DNA from: SZUA-35 sp037969565
GTDB lineage: Bacteria > Actinomycetota > Acidimicrobiia > Acidimicrobiales > SZUA-35
Assembly (NCBI GenBank): GCA_037969565.1
Contig: JBBKXQ010000109.1
Location: forward strand, 1-22,890
Direction: 5' to 3'
DNA: 22,890 nucleotides
Below are positions 14,884-20,639 of the stretch, in pieces. Under the pieces are notes generated by a model. The model worked only from the letters and a program-made list of their open reading frames with translations, made no database searches and was not told the DNA's origin. The position numbers were made by a program, and so were the translations under genes. Each line of letters starts with the position of its first letter. Positions within the stretch are counted from its first letter, which is position 1.

Positions 14884-15765
14884 ATGACACTGGTCTACGC
14901 CGGCGTGTGCAGCCACGCACCCGGGATCACCGGCCGGGCTGATCAGGCCAACCCGACGGCAAGAGCCGGACTCGAAGCAGCCTTCGACGAGATGCGAACG
15001 GCGATCGAAGCGAGTGGGGCCGAGGCCCTGATCGTCGTTGCCGCCGAGCACTTCGCCAACTTCTTCATGAACAACATGCCGAGCTTCGCCATCGGTATGG
15101 CCGATTTCTACGACGGGCCGATCGAAGACCCAGGCTGGTTGAGGATCGACAAGTTCCGTGCTCCGGGCAATCGCGACCTGTCGCGTCGACTCATCACTGA
15201 AGTGATGGAGACCGTCGACGTCGCCTACGCCGAGGAATGGAAGTTCGACCATGGCATCGCCGTGCCGCTCCACTTCCTGACCCCGCGTTTCGATCTGCCG
15301 ATCGTTCCGGTCAACATCAACTGTCAGGGTCCGCCGCTCACACCGCTCCACCGGGCCTGGGCCTTCGGCGAGGCCATCCGGCGGGCGGCCGACTCCGTGC
15401 CCGAGAAGGTTGCCATCATCGGAACCGGCGGCATCAGTCATTGGCCGGCAACACCTGATTCCGGCAAGATCAACGAGGCTTGGGACCGTGACTTCATGGA
15501 CCGCTGGTGCCGCAACGACAAGGAGGCGTTGCTCGACTACGACGACTCGACCATCTACGCCGACGCCGGGCAGGGCGGGTTCGAGATCCGCACCTTCGTG
15601 ACCATCAGCGCCGCAGCGAACGGTGCACCGGGCACCGTGCACTTCTATACGCCGATTCCAATTTTCGCGGTCGGTTGCACTACAGCCAGTTATGCGCTCG
15701 ATCGGCACGCGTCAACGGCGAAAGTCACCGATGAGGGCTCGTCTGTGCTCCCAAAACCCGGCTGA
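14884..15765 (+). CDS. LigB-like class III extradiol ring-cleavage dioxygenase
   Basis: A 293-residue LigB-superfamily catalytic subunit. Candidate Fe(II) ligands are His11 in CSHAPG, His56 in AAEHFANFF and Glu234 in GGFEIRTF. Candidate acid/base residues are His123 in FDHG and His186 in GGISHWP. All five match the spacing of the LigB site (His12, His61, Glu242, His127 and His195). It should open a catechol ring next to the hydroxyls using O2. With hpaE/hpaF-like neighbours, homoprotocatechuate or a related substituted catechol is the likely substrate; protocatechuate or gallate cannot be excluded. AGGAGG sits 6 bases before the ATG. The 3' end overlaps the convergent VWA gene by 41 bases. 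Confidence 0.88.
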   Translation: MTLVYAGVCSHAPGITGRADQANPTARAGLEAAFDEMRTAIEASGAEALIVVAAEHFANFFMNNMPSFAIGMADFYDGPIEDPGWLRIDKFRAPGNRDLSRRLITEVMETVDVAYAEEWKFDHGIAVPLHFLTPRFDLPIVPVNINCQGPPLTPLHRAWAFGEAIRRAADSVPEKVAIIGTGGISHWPATPDSGKINEAWDRDFMDRWCRNDKEALLDYDDSTIYADAGQGGFEIRTFVTISAAANGAPGTVHFYTPIPIFAVGCTTASYALDRHASTAKVTDEGSSVLPKPG

Positions 15766-16765
15766 AAGCCGCAACCACGTCGGACGGCCCCTCGACCGTC
15801 GTCCAGCGGGCACCGACTTCCTCGGCCAGTTCGCGTGCGGCCTCGCTGTCGCCGTCAGGACAGATGATGAACAACTCCTCCAGGGATCGGGCTGCGGCCA
15901 CGACATCACCAGGTTCGGTGGCCCGACAGTCAGAGAGGAGAACAACGACCCGGCGCCGAGCACCCGAACGGGAAAGCTGATGACGCCCGGCAGCGAGTGC
16001 CCCGGCAACATCGGTTGTGCCGTGCCCTCGCAGGGCAAGAACTCGATCGATCACGGCGTCGGGCTGGTAGTGCTCCCACATCGCCTTTGCGGCAACGATG
16101 TGACTCGAGAACGACAGCACCGCATACTCCCGTGGAGCACGGGCGGCGACGGCCGCCGCGGCAAGACCGGCGGTGGCCGATGGTTTGCCGTGCATCGATC
16201 CGCTGGCGTCAACCAAAAGGCACCAGGCCGTTGATGTCTCGGCCCAACGCAACACCCGCAGATCCTCCGGCTCGATCAACCGGCGCTCGGCCCGAGCAGA
16301 CAAAATTGCGTTCATGGAGCGGTCGAGGTCGAGATCTCCGGCATCCGGCTGGTAGGGAGCGCTCACCAGCCGGCGGGTGCCGGAAGCGTCAGCCACACTG
16401 GCGCGGGCGAGGTCGAGATAGAGACGGGCGGCCAGGATCCGGGCGAGGCGCCTGAGTTCGAGATCGGTGGCTGCGGTCATTGCGGCCAAGAGATCGAGGG
16501 TCCGATCCGGATCCTCAGCGAGGGCCTCACTGATCGCCGCTTCGTCGAGTTCGCCCACCGATGGCGAAAGCTCACCGAAGCCCTCCATTCCGACGAGGCT
16601 GCGACGAGGGGCGGTTTGCTTGCGAGCTTCGTCGATGATGTCGTCGGCGTCCTCGCCGCTGGCTACGGGCGGGGGTCCTTGCTGGGCGGACTCGCCCCGT
16701 TCGGGGCTGTCGCTTTTCCCGGGTCGGCGGCTGACTGCGGTTCGGGTTCGAAGATCTCGGTCCAC
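15725..16765 (-). CDS. VWA-domain protein, MoxR partner
   Basis: A 346-residue protein whose C-terminal half is a von Willebrand A domain with a complete MIDAS metal site: LLVDASGSM (Asp186, Ser188, Ser190), GHGTTDV (Thr250/251) and LLSDC (Asp279). The N-terminal half is helical and charged. Such proteins work with MoxR AAA+ ATPases, encoded immediately upstream here, in metal-dependent maturation of target enzymes. The start is uncertain: the GTG at 16765 overlaps the MoxR gene by 103 bases, and the next in-frame start is ATG at 16588. I keep the GTG because residues 40-60 (DDIIDEARKQ, RRSLVG) look like part of the folded protein. The 3' end overlaps the convergent dioxygenase gene. Confidence 0.8.
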   Translation of the reverse strand: MDRDLRTRTAVSRRPGKSDSPERGESAQQGPPPVASGEDADDIIDEARKQTAPRRSLVGMEGFGELSPSVGELDEAAISEALAEDPDRTLDLLAAMTAATDLELRRLARILAARLYLDLARASVADASGTRRLVSAPYQPDAGDLDLDRSMNAILSARAERRLIEPEDLRVLRWAETSTAWCLLVDASGSMHGKPSATAGLAAAAVAARAPREYAVLSFSSHIVAAKAMWEHYQPDAVIDRVLALRGHGTTDVAGALAAGRHQLSRSGARRRVVVLLSDCRATEPGDVVAAARSLEELFIICPDGDSEAARELAEEVGARWTTVEGPSDVVAAFSRVLGAQTSPHR

Positions 16766-17625
16766 AGCTCGGTGATGATTGCTTCGGGACTACGACCCGA
16801 TCCATCACTGACCTGGATGCGACCGGAGAGGCTGAGCAGGGCGGCGTCGAGCGAGACCGATCGGTTGGCCGGAGTTGCGTTGCGTACGCCAGCGAGGGTT
16901 TGGGCTATCGCGCACATGTCGATGGCACCACGAACTGACGAGCCAATCCTCACATCGCTGTGGGTCCGCGTTCGGCGAACGAGCTCGACCGTCTTCCGGA
17001 CGATCTCGGGATCGCTGTCGCGAACCTGGGTTTTCGTGATCGCTTCCTCATCGTCAGACGTCTGATAGTCGACGGCCAGTCGACAGACCCGGTCGTAGAT
17101 GGCCGACGAGATCCGAGCGGTGCCGACCGCATCGAAGGGGTTCATGGCCGCAACCAGTCGGAACCCCGGCGCCGCCCCCACCCGGCCGAGACGAGGGACG
17201 GTGATCGACCGCTCGCTCATGACCGAGACGAGGACATTCAACGTCTCTTCGGGAACACGGTTGAGTTCCTCGACGTACAGCAGGGCGCCCTCGCGCAACG
17301 ACGCCACCAGGGGCCCGTCGACGAAGGTGGCTGCGTCGTAGCCATCGTGCAGAACCCGAGCTGGATCGAAAAAGCCGACCAAACGCGCCGGTGTGAGTTC
17401 GGCGTTGCCTTCGACGAAATAGAAGTCGACACCGAGTTGGGTGGCGACCGCCCGGAGCAGCGTGCTCTTGCCGGTTCCGGGCGGCCCCTCGAGGAGGATG
17501 TGGCGATCGGCAGCCAGGGCGGAAACGACGAGTTCGATCTCGCGTTCTCGCCCCACGACCTGGCTGCTGACACCGTTGACGAGTTGGCGATTCGCCACCC
17601 CGCGGTCAGTCGAAGAGGATGACAC
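16663..17625 (-). CDS. MoxR-family AAA+ ATPase
   Basis: A 320-residue AAA+ ATPase. Walker A is GPPGTGKST at 47-55 and sensor 1 is in AAMNPFD. The Walker B region reads ALLYVEELNRV, so the usual Asp is Glu119 while catalytic Glu120 is kept. The MoxR-typical segment VEGNAELTPARLVGFFDP (71-88) and the region after it are present. The C-terminal 25 residues are Pro/Ser-rich and overlap the VWA gene. MoxR-VWA pairs act as chaperone-like maturation machines; the client here is unknown. The start may be GTG 17625, overlapping the alcohol dehydrogenase stop by 20 bases, or GTG 17598. Neither has a strong Shine-Dalgarno. Confidence 0.9.
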   Translation of the reverse strand: MSSSSTDRGVANRQLVNGVSSQVVGREREIELVVSALAADRHILLEGPPGTGKSTLLRAVATQLGVDFYFVEGNAELTPARLVGFFDPARVLHDGYDAATFVDGPLVASLREGALLYVEELNRVPEETLNVLVSVMSERSITVPRLGRVGAAPGFRLVAAMNPFDAVGTARISSAIYDRVCRLAVDYQTSDDEEAITKTQVRDSDPEIVRKTVELVRRTRTHSDVRIGSSVRGAIDMCAIAQTLAGVRNATPANRSVSLDAALLSLSGRIQVSDGSGRSPEAIITELWTEIFEPEPQSAADPGKATAPNGASPPSKDPRP

Positions 17626-18730
17626 CGCGTATGTTCTCTCCGTTGCGCATGGCGTCGTATCCCTCGTTGATCTGGTCGAGGGTGTAGGTCTTGGTGATGA
17701 GGTCGTCGAGGTTGAGCTGACCGGCCAGATAGAGCTCGAACAGCTTGGGAATGTCCTTACGGATGTTGGCCGAGCCGAAGAGCGAGCCGATGACCTGCTT
17801 CTCCATCATGGTCAACATGATCGCCGGGATCTCGATGGTTCCTTCCGAGGTGGAGTGGAGGTTGGTGACCACGATCTTGGCCCGCTTGCCACCGAGGTTG
17901 AAGCCCTCACCCAGCGACTTGCCGTCGCCGGTGCCCATCGTCATGATGACCTTGTCGTACCCCCGATCCCAGGTGACGTCGCCGAGAGCGGCCTGGGCGT
18001 CGGCCATCGACGCAAACGTGTGGGTGGCGCCGAACTTCATGGCCTTCTCTCGTTTGAACTCGACCGGGTCGATGGCGGCGATGACTCGGGCACCAGCGGC
18101 CTTGGCTCCCTGGATGGCATTGGAGCCGATGCCACCACAACCGACCACGGCTACGTAGTCGCCAGGCTCCACCTGGGCGGAATAGACCGCTGCTCCCCAG
18201 CCGGTGACAACTCCGCATCCGAGAAGGCAACCCTTGTCGAGGGGCCAGTCCTTGTCGACCTTGATGCAGCTGGCCTCGTTTACCACCGTGTGCTCGGAGA
18301 AGGTGCCGATGAGGCACATGAGGCCCAAGTCGTGCCCATCGAGCGTGTGGTGTCGGTAGGTGCCGTCTTGGGCCTGCGTGCCCTCGGTGAAGGTGGCCAG
18401 AAGATCGCAGAGGTTGGAGTGACCCCCAGCGCAAGATGGGCAGCGACCACATGCGGGGATGAACCCGAAAACCACGTGGTCTCCGGGTTCCAGCCAGTCG
18501 ACGCCCTCACCAACTTCCTGCACCACGCCGGCGCCCTCATGACCACCGATCATCATGGGCCCGGGCACCAGGCCCGCGATGTGTCCGTCGTAGGCGTGCT
18601 CGTCGGAGTGGCACAGGCCGGACGCGACCATCTTGACCAGCACTTCCTTGCTCTTGGGTGGATCGAGTTCGATCTCTTCGACGCTCCAGGGTTGGTTCAG
18701 TTCTCGCAGTACTGCCGCACGTGTCCTCAT
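17606..18730 (-). CDS. NDMA-dependent zinc alcohol dehydrogenase
   Basis: A 374-residue zinc-dependent medium-chain alcohol dehydrogenase. Catalytic zinc ligands are Cys40, His64 and Cys172. The structural zinc lobe is Cys94, Cys97, Cys100 and Cys108, and the NAD site is GCGGIG at 197-202. The N-terminus (MRTRAAVLRELNQPWSVEEI) and the ASGLCHSDEH block match the NDMA-dependent (Rxyl_3153-type) family. In actinobacteria that family keeps its nicotinamide tightly bound and is thought to be re-oxidised through the mycofactocin system. The ATG at 18730 is chosen because AAGGGG lies 7 bases upstream and the family starts here; the in-frame extension to 18955 has no family-like sequence. It is the first gene of the minus-strand group with MoxR and VWA. 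Confidence 0.92.
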   Translation of the reverse strand: MRTRAAVLRELNQPWSVEEIELDPPKSKEVLVKMVASGLCHSDEHAYDGHIAGLVPGPMMIGGHEGAGVVQEVGEGVDWLEPGDHVVFGFIPACGRCPSCAGGHSNLCDLLATFTEGTQAQDGTYRHHTLDGHDLGLMCLIGTFSEHTVVNEASCIKVDKDWPLDKGCLLGCGVVTGWGAAVYSAQVEPGDYVAVVGCGGIGSNAIQGAKAAGARVIAAIDPVEFKREKAMKFGATHTFASMADAQAALGDVTWDRGYDKVIMTMGTGDGKSLGEGFNLGGKRAKIVVTNLHSTSEGTIEIPAIMLTMMEKQVIGSLFGSANIRKDIPKLFELYLAGQLNLDDLITKTYTLDQINEGYDAMRNGENIRGVILFD

Positions 18731-18773
18731 CGGTGTCCCCTTCTCATGTTGGGCTCGCTGCCCGTGTGCGCCG

Positions 18774-18779
18774 AATATA
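18774..18779 (-). promoter_or_regulatory. Possible -10 element for the alcohol dehydrogenase
   Basis: On the minus strand this reads TATATT, about 45 bases ahead of the ATG at 18730, in an otherwise GC-rich 271-base divergent gap (18731-19001). No clear -35 element is visible, so the call is tentative. Confidence 0.25.
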
Positions 18780-19001
18780 GAGCATCGACTTTCGTCGCGG
18801 GGTAGTCGGCGAGCGACGACGGCAGCCCCGAACGATTCGGTTCGATCGCCGCATGGCGCGAGCGGACCGGATGTCGCCTCTTCGCTGGCGCAGCCATAGT
18901 TCGTGGGATAGCGTTCCTCATTCCCCTGACGACCGTTAGGGAAAGTACGGCCCAACAGGCACCGATGGTCGGCCGTGAGTCGGCTTCAGCGAGGGTGATC
19001 C

Positions 19002-20555
19002 ATGACCGAAGATCCGGCTGAGGGAGCTCGACCCCGCCGTCGGGGGCGATCCAGGGCCCCTGCCAATCCTCTGCCCTTCCAGCGTCCGTTCCGTCAGCCG
19101 CGGCTCCGCGTGGCCCCCACCGAAATCCTCGACGCCGAGCAGGTCGAGCAGGTGCACGACGCCTCGCTTCGCATCCTGTCCGAGATCGGCATGGAGATCC
19201 TCGACGATGAGTCACGCTCGCTGCTGGTGGCGGCGGGCTGCCGCAACGATCCTGGATCCCAGCGAGTGCGCTTCGACCCCGAACTCGTGGTCGAACGGAT
19301 CAACACCGCGCCGTCGTCGTTCACATTGCACGCTCGTAATCCCGATCATTCACTGATCATCGGCGGCGATCACATCGCATTCGGTTCGGTCGCCAGCCCG
19401 CCGAACGTCATCGGACTCGACGGGGTTCGCCGACCGGGTGATCGGGCCTCGTTTCGCGACCTCCTGAAGCTGTGCCAGAGCCTGAACATCGTGCACTTCA
19501 TCTCCGGCTACCCGGTCGAGCCGATCGACATCCATGCGTCGACCCGGCACCTCGAAGCCATCCTCGACGTCCTGACCTACACCGACAAGGCGCTGCACAG
19601 CTACAGCCTCGGCCGCGAGCGCAATCGTGACGTCCTCGAGCTGGTGAAGATCGCACGGGGCATCGACGAGGAAACCCTGCAGCGCGAACCATCGGCCTTC
19701 AGCGTGATCAACTCGTCGTCACCGTTGCGCTTCGACGTCCCGATGTTGCAGGGGATCATCGAATTCTCGTCGCGCAACCAGGCGATCGTGATGACACCGT
19801 TCACCCTGGCCGGGGCGATGGCGCCGGTCACCCTGGCCGGCGCGTTGGCCCAGCAGAACGCCGAGGCCCTGGCCGGAATCATGTTCACTCAGGTCGTGAG
19901 GCCGGGCTCGCCGGTGGTCTACGGCGGCTTCACGTCGAATGTCGACATGAAGTCGGGCTCTCCAGCGTTCGGGACACCCGAATACATGAGAACTGCGATC
20001 GCCGGTGGCCAGATGGCCCGTCGCTACGCCCTTCCCTACCGATCATCGAACGTGTCGGCCGCCAACGCCCTCGACGCCCAGGCCGCCTACGAGAGTGTCT
20101 TCTCGCTGTGGGGAGCCGTCATGGGCGGAGTGAACCTCATGATGCACGGCGCAGGGTGGATGGAGGGCGGCTTACACGCGTCCTACGCCAAGCTCGTGCT
20201 GGACGCCGACCTGTTGGCCATGGTGAGCGCTTTCTGCGAACCGTTCGTGGTCGATGACTCGACGCTGGCGCTCGATGCCATCGCCGAGGTTGGGCCCGGC
20301 GGCCACTTCTTCGGTGTTCAGCACACGCAGGACCGGTTCCGTGACGCCTTTCATCGTCCGATGATCTCGGATTGGCGGAACTACGAATCGTGGGACGAGG
20401 CCGGCCGGCCCGAGGCCGCGGCGAAGGCCGCCGACCTGGCCCGACTGTTCCTCGAGTCCTACGAGCCGCCCCCGCTCGATGATGCTGTTCGGACCGAACT
20501 CGAGGCCTACGTGGCCCGACGCGTCGCTGAGGGCGGCGTGCCCACCGACTACTGA
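19002..20555 (+). CDS. MttB-superfamily (non-pyrrolysine) methylamine/betaine methyltransferase
   Basis: A 517-residue protein of the trimethylamine methyltransferase (MttB) superfamily. Characteristic stretches are LDAEQVEQVHDASLRILSEIG near the N-terminus, a central barrel with SSPLRFD, TPFTLAGAMAPVTLAGALAQ and GSPAFGTPE, and the C-terminal LMMHGAGWMEGGLHASYAKLVLD. There is no in-frame TAG, so the pyrrolysine of true MttB is absent. It belongs with the non-Pyl branch that includes glycine betaine:corrinoid methyltransferase (MtgB). Such enzymes move one methyl group from a quaternary amine to a corrinoid protein; no corrinoid protein is encoded in this window. GAGGG lies a few bases before the ATG. 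The first 35 residues are Arg/Pro-rich and probably disordered. The flavoprotein gene follows after about 67 bases, suggesting an operon. Confidence 0.88.
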   Translation: MTEDPAEGARPRRRGRSRAPANPLPFQRPFRQPRLRVAPTEILDAEQVEQVHDASLRILSEIGMEILDDESRSLLVAAGCRNDPGSQRVRFDPELVVERINTAPSSFTLHARNPDHSLIIGGDHIAFGSVASPPNVIGLDGVRRPGDRASFRDLLKLCQSLNIVHFISGYPVEPIDIHASTRHLEAILDVLTYTDKALHSYSLGRERNRDVLELVKIARGIDEETLQREPSAFSVINSSSPLRFDVPMLQGIIEFSSRNQAIVMTPFTLAGAMAPVTLAGALAQQNAEALAGIMFTQVVRPGSPVVYGGFTSNVDMKSGSPAFGTPEYMRTAIAGGQMARRYALPYRSSNVSAANALDAQAAYESVFSLWGAVMGGVNLMMHGAGWMEGGLHASYAKLVLDADLLAMVSAFCEPFVVDDSTLALDAIAEVGPGGHFFGVQHTQDRFRDAFHRPMISDWRNYESWDEAGRPEAAAKAADLARLFLESYEPPPLDDAVRTELEAYVARRVAEGGVPTDY

Positions 20556-20575
20556 ACAACACCCGAAGTGAGCAC

Positions 20576-20580
20576 GGAGA
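20576..20580 (+). promoter_or_regulatory. Shine-Dalgarno aimed at the first repeated ATG
   Basis: GGAGA sits 8 bases ahead of the ATG at 20589, the first of three repeated ATGs, and about 42 bases ahead of the real flavoprotein ATG at 20623. No equally good site lies close to 20623. Confidence 0.5.
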
Positions 20581-20588
20581 ACGTCTTC

Positions 20589-20639
20589 ATGAAGCAGAGC
20601 ACTACATGAAGCAGAGCACTACATGAAACAGAGTGCACA
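20589..20639 (+). repeat. 17-base tandem repeat creating two mini-ORFs before the real start
   Basis: ATGAAGCAGAGCACTAC occurs twice exactly (20589-20605, 20606-20622). A third, diverged copy (ATGAAACAGAGTGCACA, 20623-20639) is the true start of the flavoprotein gene. Because 17 is not a multiple of 3, each ATG is in a different frame. The first two each encode MKQSTT and end at a TGA that overlaps the next ATG (ATGA). The result is a chain of two six-codon ORFs, each coupled to the next, leading into the main gene. It looks like slipped-strand duplication of the 5' coding end. Confidence 0.85.

Noticed and set aside
18731..18955. In-frame N-terminal extension of the alcohol dehydrogenase
   Set aside because: The family starts at MRTRAAV with a good AAGGGG site; the extension has no family-like sequence and would use up the divergent promoter region.
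19002..20555. Pyrrolysine-containing MttB
   Set aside because: The frame is continuous without any in-frame TAG, so it belongs to the non-pyrrolysine branch.
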